Source: Thermoleophilia bacterium (lineage in GTDB: Bacteria > Actinomycetota > Thermoleophilia > Solirubrobacterales > 70-9). Taken from it: a stretch of DNA of 39,185 nucleotides. The DNA is taken from assembly GCA_016649615.1 (NCBI GenBank), contig JAENXK010000008.1:1-39185 (forward strand), read 5' to 3'. A program made the translations under genes and the position numbers. Of this stretch, positions 28,341-36,088 are shown piece after piece; within the stretch, counting starts at the first letter, position 1; each line of letters begins with the position of its first letter. A model generated the notes under the pieces. The model searched no databases, was not told where the DNA came from, and saw nothing but the letters and a program-made list of their open reading frames with translations.

Positions 28341-29353
28341 TGGAAGCGATGGTTCTGGCGGCCGGTCTCGGCACCAGGCTGAGGCCGATCACCTACTCGA
28401 TTCCCAAGCCGATGGTGCCCGTGCTGAACCGGCCGGTCATGGAGCACATCGTCCGCCTGCTGGCGGGGCATGGCTTCGAACGGATCGTCGCCAACCTGCA
28501 CTGGTTTCCGGACACGATCGAATCCCACTTCGGTGACGGCACGGATTTCGGGGTCGAGCTGAGCTACAGCTACGAGGACGCGCTGCTGGGTACCGCGGGC
28601 GGTGTTCGAAAGGCGGCCGGATTCTTCGGCGAAAGCTTTCTGGTCATCTCCGGCGACGCGCTGACCGATATCGACCTTGACGCGATGCGGGCCTTCCATG
28701 AGTCCCACGAGGGGGTCGCGACGCTGGCGACCCGGAAGGTGACCGAGACCTCCCAGTTCGGGGTAGTGATCGCCGGCGACGACGGCCGGATCCAGGGGTT
28801 TCAGGAGAAACCCGATCCGGCCGAGGCGCTTTCCGATCTGGCCAACTGCGGCATCTACATGTTCGACCGCGAGATCTTCAATTACTTCCCCGGGCCGGGC
28901 GAAAGCGATCTGGCGTCACCGGATGATCCGGCCGGTTTCGCCGACTGGGCGTACGACGTATTCCCGGCGCTGATGGAGGCCGGGGTCCCGTTCTACTCAC
29001 ACGAAGTGGACGCCTATTGGAACGACGTCGGCACGGTAGGTGAGCTGCTCCAAGGCAGCTTCGACGGCCTGGCCGGCACCGTCAATCTGACCATGCAGGA
29101 ACCTGAGGTAAGCCCCGGAATCAGAGTGGCTGAGGGGACCTCACTCGACGGGGTCGAGCTGAGCGGCCCGGTGTTGATCGGTCCGGGAAGCCGGATCGCT
29201 GCGGGAGCGGAGCTGACCGGTCCGGTGGTGATCGGTGCCGATTGTGAAGTCGGCGAAGGCGCGAAGGTAAAACAGGCGATCCTGCTCGAGGGTGCGGAGC
29301 TCGGCGCCGGCTCGTTCGTCGTCGACGGGGTTCTGGGCCGCAGTCAAGCCTGA
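28340..29353 (+). CDS. Second sugar-1-phosphate nucleotidyltransferase, likely mannose-1-P guanylyltransferase
   Basis: The 337-residue product has the same design as the gene at 26399: signature AAGLGTRLRPIT (residues 7-18), KPMVPVLNRPVMEH, the metal site VISGDALTDID, and a C-terminal left-handed beta helix (VLIGPGSRIAAGAELTGP and following). The sugar part EKPDPAEA and the DVGTVGELL block resemble GDP-mannose pyrophosphorylases. It is a divergent tandem paralogue flanking the isomerase. It is the last gene of the run; a convergent gene starts its stop codon 28 bp further on. Confidence 0.9.
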   Translation: MEAMVLAAGLGTRLRPITYSIPKPMVPVLNRPVMEHIVRLLAGHGFERIVANLHWFPDTIESHFGDGTDFGVELSYSYEDALLGTAGGVRKAAGFFGESFLVISGDALTDIDLDAMRAFHESHEGVATLATRKVTETSQFGVVIAGDDGRIQGFQEKPDPAEALSDLANCGIYMFDREIFNYFPGPGESDLASPDDPAGFADWAYDVFPALMEAGVPFYSHEVDAYWNDVGTVGELLQGSFDGLAGTVNLTMQEPEVSPGIRVAEGTSLDGVELSGPVLIGPGSRIAAGAELTGPVVIGADCEVGEGAKVKQAILLEGAELGAGSFVVDGVLGRSQA

Positions 29354-29381
29354 CCGATGGCTCGAAGCCTGTCCCGGACCG

Positions 29382-29861
29382 TCATCGCTCTCCAGGCGAT
29401 CGGTGATCAGCCCGACTTTCCCGGGACTGGCGGAACCCGGAGCTGAGTCTTTCGGCTTCGGCCTCCGACCCTGCCCGAACTGTTTCGAGGGCGTGGCCGT
29501 CGGCGTCCACGAGTCGCACCTCGAAGTATCGGCGAAACCACTTCAGACGAGGCCGGATCACAACCACCGGAAACTGCTGACGCCGGATCAATGGAAGCAG
29601 GATGCCGTCACGATCCAGCGCCGCAAGGTGATCGGCCCCGCCGACGGGCCGTCCGTCGATCAGGACCTGTGGCGCGGTTGAGCCGCCGGTCCGCTTACGC
29701 AGCGTCTCGCGAAAGTCGGCGTCCCTGGCGCCTTTGAATTCTTCGAAAACGATTCCGCGGCGATGCAGCAGGCGGCGGGCCCGGAAGCAGGCCATGCAGC
29801 CCGGAAGGGTGTAGACCACAACCTCTGCTTCTGATTCTGTTCCGGTTGCGGCTTGCCCCAC
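29382..29861 (-). CDS. Glutaredoxin-like protein with extra C-terminal region
   Basis: The 159-residue product has a glutaredoxin fold: strand VVVYTLPGCMAC with redox C22-x-x-C25, STAPQVLIDG with the cis-proline P64, and GGADHLAALDRDG. A glutaredoxin of this sort reduces disulfides or binds glutathione-like thiols; actinobacteria often use mycothiol (mycoredoxin). Beyond residue 90 a region of about 70 residues (RPRLKWFRRYFEVRLVDADG) has no counterpart I recognise. The GTG at 29861 follows GGGAGG at 10 nt; an ATG two bases upstream is in a different frame. Confidence 0.8.
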   Translation of the reverse strand: MGQAATGTESEAEVVVYTLPGCMACFRARRLLHRRGIVFEEFKGARDADFRETLRKRTGGSTAPQVLIDGRPVGGADHLAALDRDGILLPLIRRQQFPVVVIRPRLKWFRRYFEVRLVDADGHALETVRAGSEAEAERLSSGFRQSRESRADHRSPGER

Positions 29862-29931
29862 ATCTCTGTGACCTCCCGTCGGACGGGACGATTCACCAGG
29901 CAGGGATCCGTCAGGGCGCAGGCGGCAGCCC

Positions 29932-31293
29932 TCAGGTGGCCGGGTCCTGGCGGGAAAGCGGGGTAGAGGTCACTTCGTAGAGCTCCCACTCGTCCGGCAC
30001 ACCTTTCAGCCGGTGCCGGCCGAAGTCGGCGAACTCGATTCCCGAGCCGGCGGCCAGGTCGCGGACCGTCCGGGACGCAAGCACCTCGCCGGCACCGGCC
30101 AGCCCGCAGACACGGGCGGCCACGTGTACCGCGATCCCGCCGACATCGTCTCCCATCAGTTCGAGCTCGCCGGTGTGAACGCCGGCCCGGACCTCGATGC
30201 CGGGAATCGAGGAGTCGGCCGCGATCGCCGCCGCGCACTCGACCGCCCTGGTCGGCCCGTCAAAGGTGGCCAGGAAGCCATCGCCTGTGGTTTTGATCTC
30301 GCGCCCCTCACACCAGCCGAGATGTCGGCGGACCAGCACCTGATGTTCACTCAGGAGCGCCTTCCAGCGGCGGTCACCGAGTTCTGAGGCCTTCCGGGTC
30401 GAGTCGACGATGTCGGTGAACAGCACGGTCGCGAGGATTCGCTCGGGTGTCGGGGCCGGACGGACACCGGTGATGAACTCCTCGATCCGGTCGAGGACTT
30501 CGTCGGAGTTTTCGCCGACCCAGGGAAAGTGGTCTACCCCCTCGTACTCGACGAACGCGGAGCCCTCGATCTGCTCGGCCAGCCAGCGGGCGGCGCCGAT
30601 CGGGACCGCGTGGTCAGAGCGGCGGTGCATGACCATTGTCGGGGTATGGATCGAGGGGAGTATGTCGCGGACGTCCAGGTCGAGGAACATTTCGAGCAGC
30701 TCCCAGGCCCGCATCGGGCTTGCCGCCTGCCGTTCGTACCGGGCCTGAAGGTCCCGGGCCTGAGGGTTGTCGGCAAGGCTGGGTGAAAAGATCTCGATCG
30801 TGGAGCCCTGGCCCCATTGAGGGGCGATCAGTTCTCTCATGCTCTCGAGGTTGGCTTCCTTCGAGCTCGCCCAGTGGTAGTCGTCGGCTTCGGTCGAGCG
30901 GGCCATTGCGCCCCAGAGAATGAGCGCCGATGTGCGCTCCGGGTGGGCGGCGGCAAACAGCATGCAGCTCGCAGCTCCCTCTGACATCCCCAGCAGCGCG
31001 GCCCGCTCGGATCCGGCGTCGTCCAGGACGGCCCGCAGGTCATCCATGCGCTCCTCGAGAGTCGGGGCACTCCCGGCCGGGTCTGAGAGCCCGACGCCGC
31101 GCCGGTCGAACTGAATCACCCGGGCGAATGTTCCGAGGCGCCGCAGGAAGCGGGCGAGCAGGGGACTCTCCCAGCCGAGATCGAGGTGGGAGATGAACGG
31201 ATAGGCCAGAACGAGGTCGGTTTCTCCCTCGCCGAACGCCTGGTAGGCGATGCTGAGGTCCCCGCTGCGAGCGTATCTCGTCTCAGGACGCAT
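29932..31293 (-). CDS. Alpha/beta hydrolase - class III adenylate/guanylate cyclase fusion
   Basis: The 453-residue product joins an alpha/beta hydrolase (about 1-275) to a class III cyclase domain (about 283-445), a known actinobacterial architecture. The hydrolase triad is S104 (GMSEG), D227 (RRSD) and H255 (VDHFP). In the cyclase, metal aspartates are D294 (LFTDIVDST) and D338 (TTGDGF), K334 may select the base, and R394 is the transition-state arginine. The usual Asn before it is H390 (AVHVAAR). It may couple small-molecule sensing to cNMP production (inference). The ATG at 31293 was chosen because the conserved hydrolase begins there; the frame extends further up without support. Confidence 0.9.
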   Translation of the reverse strand: MRPETRYARSGDLSIAYQAFGEGETDLVLAYPFISHLDLGWESPLLARFLRRLGTFARVIQFDRRGVGLSDPAGSAPTLEERMDDLRAVLDDAGSERAALLGMSEGAASCMLFAAAHPERTSALILWGAMARSTEADDYHWASSKEANLESMRELIAPQWGQGSTIEIFSPSLADNPQARDLQARYERQAASPMRAWELLEMFLDLDVRDILPSIHTPTMVMHRRSDHAVPIGAARWLAEQIEGSAFVEYEGVDHFPWVGENSDEVLDRIEEFITGVRPAPTPERILATVLFTDIVDSTRKASELGDRRWKALLSEHQVLVRRHLGWCEGREIKTTGDGFLATFDGPTRAVECAAAIAADSSIPGIEVRAGVHTGELELMGDDVGGIAVHVAARVCGLAGAGEVLASRTVRDLAAGSGIEFADFGRHRLKGVPDEWELYEVTSTPLSRQDPAT

Positions 31294-31303
31294 CTGCCCG
31301 TCC

Positions 31304-31309
31304 ACAATA
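31304..31309 (-). promoter_or_regulatory. Candidate -10 box of the cyclase gene
   Basis: Minus-strand TATTGT ends 10 nt before the ATG at 31293, which would give a leader of only about three bases. A 17-bp palindrome lies just upstream. Confidence 0.5.
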
Positions 31310-31314
31310 GTCGT

Positions 31315-31331
31315 CTGCGAACTGTTCGCAG
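31315..31331. promoter_or_regulatory. 17-bp palindrome, putative operator
   Basis: CTGCGAAC and GTTCGCAG are perfect 8-bp arms around one T. The site covers the spacer/-35 region of the minus-strand cyclase promoter and lies 64 bp before the comF start, so it could control both. Spacing between GAAC and GTTC is 1 bp, not the 4 bp of the actinobacterial LexA box. Confidence 0.5.
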
Positions 31332-31394
31332 TCCGTTGGTCTTTCCTGTGACGGTTGTAGCCCGGCCCTGTCCGTCGGCTGTCAATTTGGGCGG

Positions 31395-32075
31395 ATGCCA
31401 CCGCTCGGCCTGGCCGGATTGCTCACCCCACCGATGTGCGTCGTATGCCGCTCCGGTTGCGGCCGGGCGCTCCCGCTCTGTGCTGACTGTGTCGGCGAGC
31501 TGAACCTGGCTCCGGTGATCCGCAAGTCGCCACCACCCGGGATCTCGGAGGTCGTCAGTTGTGCTCCGCACGAGGGAGTCGCCCGGGCTCTGCTGGCGGC
31601 CTTCAAGTTCCGGGGGCTGACCGGTCTCGCCCCGTTGATCGCCGGATACATGGCTGATCTGGTCGGATCCGGCCCGTGCGGGCAGATTCTGGTTCCGGTC
31701 CCGGCGGCGCCCGGGCGGAAGCGATGGCGTGGCTTCGATCCGGCCGGAGAGCTGGCCCGCGAGATTGTCCGCGCGGATTCCGGATTCACATTGGCGGATG
31801 ACCTGCTGGTCCGGCGCGGTCGGGGAAGCCAGCGAGGCCGGAGGCGGGAGGCGAGACTGGCGGCGCCACCTTCGATCGAGTCGACCGGAGTGAGCCCGGC
31901 CTGCGGGTTCCCGCCCCCGGCCGTTTCCGGGCCTTCGGCCGGATGCCGGGGTGGGACGGCGACCCTGGTGGACGACGTTCTGACGACCGGGGGCACGCTC
32001 ACCGCCTGTGCCGGGGCATTGGCCGGGGCCGGCATCGGCCCCGTTTCGGCGGTCACCTTCACCCGGCGGCTTTAG
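31395..32075 (+). CDS. ComF family phosphoribosyltransferase-like protein
   Basis: ComF proteins couple a zinc finger to a type I phosphoribosyltransferase-like domain and are linked to DNA uptake in competent bacteria; in many actinobacteria the role is unknown. The 226-residue product has C15-xx-C18 and C29-xx-C32 at the N-terminus, the RKRWRGFDPAGELARE block and the PRPP loop ATLVDDVLTTGGTL near residues 192-205. CAATTT ends 6 nt before the ATG, a relaxed leaderless -10. The comF, hibernation factor, secA order is common in actinobacteria. Confidence 0.88.
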   Translation: MPPLGLAGLLTPPMCVVCRSGCGRALPLCADCVGELNLAPVIRKSPPPGISEVVSCAPHEGVARALLAAFKFRGLTGLAPLIAGYMADLVGSGPCGQILVPVPAAPGRKRWRGFDPAGELAREIVRADSGFTLADDLLVRRGRGSQRGRRREARLAAPPSIESTGVSPACGFPPPAVSGPSAGCRGGTATLVDDVLTTGGTLTACAGALAGAGIGPVSAVTFTRRL

Positions 32076-32123
32076 GGCCTGTCCTGGCAGGGGCACGGCG
32101 TCGGGGCGCCGGGCCGGAGATGC

Positions 32124-32154
32124 GGGGGGGGGCGCCGGGTCGGGGAGGGGTGGG
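32124..32154 (+). other. G-quadruplex-like G-run cluster
   Basis: Between comF and the hibernation factor gene the plus strand has G runs at 32124-32132, 32137-32139, 32142-32145, 32147-32150 and 32152-32154 separated by only 1-4 bases. This fits a four-run quadruplex motif with short loops. It lies 45 bp before the -35 box of the next gene and beyond the comF stop. Confidence 0.5.
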
Positions 32155-32198
32155 CCGGTGCAAGTCCCCCTGCACGCGGAGAAAGTCAGGGTTTGCTC

Positions 32199-32227
32199 TT
32201 GTCCCCGTCGGGCCGGCTGGCTAACAT
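32199..32227 (+). promoter_or_regulatory. Promoter of the hibernation factor gene
   Basis: TTGTCC (32199-32204) and TAACAT (32222-32227) are separated by exactly 17 bp, a good fit to a housekeeping-type promoter. Transcription would start about 28 nt before the ATG, leaving room for the GAGGAGG ribosome-binding site. Confidence 0.6.
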
Positions 32228-32261
32228 CCGTCAAAGGATCAAAACCCCGCGAGGAGGTCTC

Positions 32262-32630
32262 ATGCGAATTGAAGTTCGTGGACGCAACGTCGAGGTGACT
32301 GACGAAGTGCGTGAGCAGGTGGCCCAGAAGTTCAAGCGGATCGGGCAGCAGCTTTCCCCGCTGGCCCGAGTCGAAGTCGTCTTGTCCGAAGAGCAGAACC
32401 CGGCCATCGCTGACAAGTGTGTGGCTGAGGCGACCCTGCACATGAAGGGGGCGACACTCCACGCTCACGAAGCGACCCCGGAGATGGCCCACACGATTCA
32501 CGAACTGGCCGAAGACATGGGCCGGCAGGTCAAGCGCCAGCGCGAGAAGCAGCGGAAGCGTAGTCGGACCCGCCGCCTGGTCAACGAGATGCGGGGGCGT
32601 CCTCCCGGAGGAGCTTCGGCGAGCCTGTAG
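32262..32630 (+). CDS. hpf: Ribosome hibernation-promoting factor, short form
   Basis: HPF/RaiA proteins bind the small ribosomal subunit and silence ribosomes in stress or stationary phase. The product has 122 residues: the RaiA-type domain (MRIEVRGRNVEVTDEVREQV at the start) and then a highly basic tail (QREKQRKRSRTRRL). It lacks the C-terminal dimerisation domain of the long HPF usual in actinobacteria. The ATG at 32262 has GAGGAGG at an ideal distance; an upstream in-frame start lies before the promoter and was rejected. It lies between comF and secA. Confidence 0.92.
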   Translation: MRIEVRGRNVEVTDEVREQVAQKFKRIGQQLSPLARVEVVLSEEQNPAIADKCVAEATLHMKGATLHAHEATPEMAHTIHELAEDMGRQVKRQREKQRKRSRTRRLVNEMRGRPPGGASASL

Positions 32631-32678
32631 TCAAACCCGGGTCGCCCTGGGGCGGCCCAGACCACGATAGAGGTGATC

Positions 32679-32704
32679 ACGGGGGCCCCGAAAGGGGCCC
32701 CCGT
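32679..32704 (+). terminator. Hairpin terminator after hpf
   Basis: A perfect 11-bp stem (32679-32689 with 32694-32704) closes on the stable tetraloop GAAA, 48 bp after the hpf stop. No T-run follows. It sits just before the secA -10 box, so it most likely ends or protects the hpf mRNA. Confidence 0.65.
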
Positions 32705-32730
32705 CCACTGTGCCGGTTTCTCTCAACGGC

Positions 32731-32736
32731 TAGTCT
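32731..32736 (+). promoter_or_regulatory. -10 box for leaderless secA
   Basis: TAGTCT is followed by six bases (TGCCTC) and the secA ATG. No Shine-Dalgarno sequence is present. No good -35 hexamer is visible. Confidence 0.65.
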
Positions 32737-32742
32737 TGCCTC

Positions 32743-35586
32743 ATGGCGATAAGGCTGATCGATCGCGCCCTCAGACTTGGTGAGGGGCGCAAATTCAAAG
32801 CGTATGAGAAGCGGGTCGAGTCGATCAACCGGATCGAGCCCGAAACCGAGGTTCCGGACGATCACGAACTGCTGGAGGAGGCAGACGCCCTCAGAGAACG
32901 GGCGGCGAACGGCGAGTCGCTTGAAGATCTGTTGCCCGAAAGCTTCGCCCTGACCCGTGAAGCCGCCAAGCGGACGCTCGGCCAGCGGCACTACGACGTC
33001 CAGCTGATCGGCGGGATGGTGCTCCATGACGGCGCCATAGCCGAAATGAAGACCGGTGAGGGCAAGACCCTGACCAGCACCCTGGCGGTCGTGCTGAACA
33101 CGCTTGCCGGGGGGGCTGTCCACGTGGTCACGGTCAACGACTATCTCTCGAAACGCGATGCCCTGTGGATGAAGCCGATCTACGACATGCTCGGCGTATC
33201 GGTCGCCTGGATCCAGGAGGACGATGAACCGGCCGAACGCCGGGCCAAGTACGCGGCCGACGTCACCTACGGGACGAACTCGGAATTCGGGTTCGACTAC
33301 TTGCGCGACAACATGGCCGGATCACTGGAGCAGAAGGTCCAGCGAACCCACGACTTCGCGATCGTCGACGAGGTCGACAACATCCTGATCGACGAGGCCC
33401 GGACTCCGCTGATCATCTCCGGGGCACCCGAGCAGGCGGCCCAGACCTATTTCACCTTTGCCCGGCTGGCCAAGCAGATGGTCGGAGTCCCGGCCAAGAC
33501 GAAGCTCAAGTCGCAGGGTGAGTCCAAAGACACATCGGCCGCCGAATACGACTTCGAGTACGACGAGAAGCACAAAACGGTGGCGCCCACCGAGCGCGGC
33601 GTTGAAAATGCCGAGAAGTTCACCGGCGTGGAAAACCTCTACATGGCCGAAAACGGAAATCTGGTCAACCACCTGATCCAATCGCTCAAGGCGGAGTCCC
33701 TGTACAAGGCGGACAAGGATTACGCCGTCGTCGAGGGCGAAGTCATGATCATCGACGAGTTCACCGGGCGAATCCTCGAGGGACGCAGATGGTCGGAAGG
33801 GCTCCATCAGGCGGTCGAGGCCAAGGAGGGGGTGGCGGTTCGCGAAGAAAACCAGACCCTGGCGACGATCACCCTTCAGAATTACTTCCGGCTGTACGGA
33901 AAGCTCTCCGGGATGACCGGCACCGCTCTGACCGAAGCGACCGAGTTCATGAAGATCTACAAGGTACCGGTGGTCGAGGTGCCGACAAATGAATCGAACG
34001 TCCGCGACGACCAGAACGACCAGATCTTCAAGACCCGGGAGGGCAAGTGGAACGCACTGATCCGGGAACTGGTCGAACGCAATGCAACCGGGCAACCGAT
34101 ACTGGTCGGCACCGTTTCGGTCGAAGTGTCGGAGATGATCTCGGAAGCGCTGCGCCGCGAGGGAGTCGAGCACGTGGTCCTCAACGCAAAGCCCGAGCAC
34201 GCCGAGCGGGAGGGTGAGACGATCGCCCAGGCCGGGCGTAAAGGTGCGGTCACGATCGCGACCAACATGGCCGGTCGCGGAGTGGACATCAAGCTCGGAG
34301 GCGACCCGGAAGGCATGGCCCACCCGACGGTCGTCAAGTTGGGCCTCAAGCCCGAAGACGAGGGCTATAACGAAGCGGTAGAAGAGATCGCATCCGATCT
34401 CAAACCGCAGTGCGAAGCCGAAGCCGACGAGGTCCGTGAACTGGGCGGTCTGTTCATCTGCGGCACCGAGCGGCACGAGTCCCGCCGGATCGACAACCAG
34501 CTGCGTGGCCGGGCGGGCCGCCAGGGCGATCCCGGGGCCTCACGCTTTTTCCTTTCGGCCGAGGACGATGTCATCCGGCTTTTCGCCGGCGACCGGATCT
34601 ACAAGATCCTCGACCGGCTCGGACCGACCGACGACGAAGGCGAAGAGGTGCCACTCGAGGCGAAGATGCTGACCCGGACCGTCGAAAACGCCCAGAAGAA
34701 GGTCGAGGAACAGAACTTCCTGATCCGCAAGCGGGTACTCGAGTACGACGACGTGATGAACGAGCAGCGCCGGATCATCTACAAGTACCGCGGCGAGATC
34801 CTCGAGGGACGGGACATGTCCGAGATCGCCCGCGAAGAGCTCGACAACGTGATCCGCCGGCTGGTCGACGAATTCACCCCGGGTGACCTGGTCGAGGAAT
34901 GGGACCTGCAGGCACTTGACACGCAGCTTCACCTGATCTGGCCCTGCGCGGTTGACGTGGAGGGCATGAAGCCGGAAATGGTCGAGCGCGAGTCGCTCAA
35001 GGACGAGCTGATCGAGGACGCGCAGAAGGCCTACGACGAACGCACTTCTGAACTCGGCGAAGAGGTCATGCGCTACCTGGAGCGCACCCTGCTGATGCAG
35101 GTGATCGACTCACGCTGGCGCGAGCACCTCTACGACATGGACTACCTGCGCGAAGGCATCCACCTGCGCGGGTTCGCTCAGATCGATCCGCTCGTCGCCT
35201 ACAAGAACGAGGGCTACTCGATGTTCTCCGAACTGATGAACGGGATCTGGGAAGAGTTCAGCCGGCTGGTCTTCAACGTCGAAGTCGAGATCGAGCCCGA
35301 GCAGCTCGAGCAGGCTCCGGCAGTCGGCGGCAACGGAGCCGAAGACTTTGACTACTCGGGTGGAACCCTGGAAGAGCAGCCTTCGGCCCTGGAAGAGGTC
35401 GCCACCGGCGCGGCCGCCGGTTCCGGACCCGGGGTGGCCGGATTCCCGACCGGCGGCGGCGGCATGAGCGGCCCGGTCGGCGCCGTGGCTGAGCCCAAGG
35501 TGAAGAGCGACCGCGAGAACATCGGCCGGAACGATCCCTGCTGGTGCGGGTCAGGGAAGAAGTTCAAGAAGTGTCACGGCGCCTGA
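32743..35586 (+). CDS. secA: Preprotein translocase ATPase SecA
   Basis: SecA drives protein export through SecYEG. The 947-residue product has the Walker A-type MKTGEGKT (residues 102-109), the DEVDNILIDEARTPLIISG block, the helicase-like motif TNMAGRGVDIKLGG, and RGRAGRQGDPGAS. The C-terminal zinc site C933-W-C935, C944, H945 (SEC-C motif) follows a Gly/Pro-rich linker; it binds SecB or ribosomes in other bacteria. It is the housekeeping type. TAGTCT 6 nt before the ATG suggests a leaderless mRNA. A hairpin follows the stop. Confidence 0.98.
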   Translation: MAIRLIDRALRLGEGRKFKAYEKRVESINRIEPETEVPDDHELLEEADALRERAANGESLEDLLPESFALTREAAKRTLGQRHYDVQLIGGMVLHDGAIAEMKTGEGKTLTSTLAVVLNTLAGGAVHVVTVNDYLSKRDALWMKPIYDMLGVSVAWIQEDDEPAERRAKYAADVTYGTNSEFGFDYLRDNMAGSLEQKVQRTHDFAIVDEVDNILIDEARTPLIISGAPEQAAQTYFTFARLAKQMVGVPAKTKLKSQGESKDTSAAEYDFEYDEKHKTVAPTERGVENAEKFTGVENLYMAENGNLVNHLIQSLKAESLYKADKDYAVVEGEVMIIDEFTGRILEGRRWSEGLHQAVEAKEGVAVREENQTLATITLQNYFRLYGKLSGMTGTALTEATEFMKIYKVPVVEVPTNESNVRDDQNDQIFKTREGKWNALIRELVERNATGQPILVGTVSVEVSEMISEALRREGVEHVVLNAKPEHAEREGETIAQAGRKGAVTIATNMAGRGVDIKLGGDPEGMAHPTVVKLGLKPEDEGYNEAVEEIASDLKPQCEAEADEVRELGGLFICGTERHESRRIDNQLRGRAGRQGDPGASRFFLSAEDDVIRLFAGDRIYKILDRLGPTDDEGEEVPLEAKMLTRTVENAQKKVEEQNFLIRKRVLEYDDVMNEQRRIIYKYRGEILEGRDMSEIAREELDNVIRRLVDEFTPGDLVEEWDLQALDTQLHLIWPCAVDVEGMKPEMVERESLKDELIEDAQKAYDERTSELGEEVMRYLERTLLMQVIDSRWREHLYDMDYLREGIHLRGFAQIDPLVAYKNEGYSMFSELMNGIWEEFSRLVFNVEVEIEPEQLEQAPAVGGNGAEDFDYSGGTLEEQPSALEEVATGAAAGSGPGVAGFPTGGGGMSGPVGAVAEPKVKSDRENIGRNDPCWCGSGKKFKKCHGA

Positions 35587-35590
35587 GCCG

Positions 35591-35611
35591 CCCGGTTCCC
35601 CGGGAACCGGG
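35591..35611 (+). terminator. Hairpin after secA
   Basis: CCCGGTTCCC and GGGAACCGGG are perfect 10-bp arms around one C, starting 4 bp after the secA stop. In RNA the tip would open to a loop of three or five bases. No T-run follows. Confidence 0.5.
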
Positions 35612-35635
35612 AAACTCTGCCCGGGGCTGACGGCC

Positions 35636-36088
35636 GTGCCGAGTCCCGAGGAACTGGTTGTCCGGGAGTTCTCCGAGGCATTCAATGGGGCGGAACTGGA
35701 TCGTTTCGTGGAGACGCTCGACCCCGCGATCCAGATCCATTCGATGAGAGGGTTGCGAACCGGGCATGACGCGGCCCGGGCCTGGGCGACCCGTGCTCCG
35801 GGCGGGATCCAGCAGACCGTGGAGATCGAGTCGGTGGCGGTTTCCGGCAACCTGGTCCTGGTCGAGATCAGGCGCCATTGGCACTGGGCGGAGGACGGAT
35901 CGCACGCGGCCACCGACGAGATGGCCTGGCTGTTCGGATTGCACGACGGGAAGATCAGATCCTGGCGACCGTTTGCGGCACGGGAAGAAGCGCGGGCCGC
36001 CTTTGAGAGTGAGAAGTACCGGGAGGGGGGACGACCGGCCGGCGCCGATCAGGCAGACGGTGGAGATGTCCCGGACTTCAGCCACTGA
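35636..36088 (+). CDS. NTF2-like/SnoaL-like domain protein
   Basis: The 150-residue product starts with an NTF2-like fold (LVVREFSEAFNGAELDRF, then LDPAIQIHSMRG and the late strand DEMAWLFGLHDGKI). Such domains are small cone-shaped binding or enzyme modules; function cannot be inferred. The GTG at 35636 is the only start near the conserved region and has no good Shine-Dalgarno sequence. It follows the secA hairpin and its last 40 bp overlap the end of the convergent gene at 36049. The tail after about residue 125 is low-complexity. Confidence 0.72.
   Translation: MPSPEELVVREFSEAFNGAELDRFVETLDPAIQIHSMRGLRTGHDAARAWATRAPGGIQQTVEIESVAVSGNLVLVEIRRHWHWAEDGSHAATDEMAWLFGLHDGKIRSWRPFAAREEARAAFESEKYREGGRPAGADQADGGDVPDFSH

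Noticed and set aside
31315-31331. LexA/SOS box
   Set aside because: The GAAC and GTTC halves are separated by 1 bp rather than the 4 bp of the actinobacterial site.
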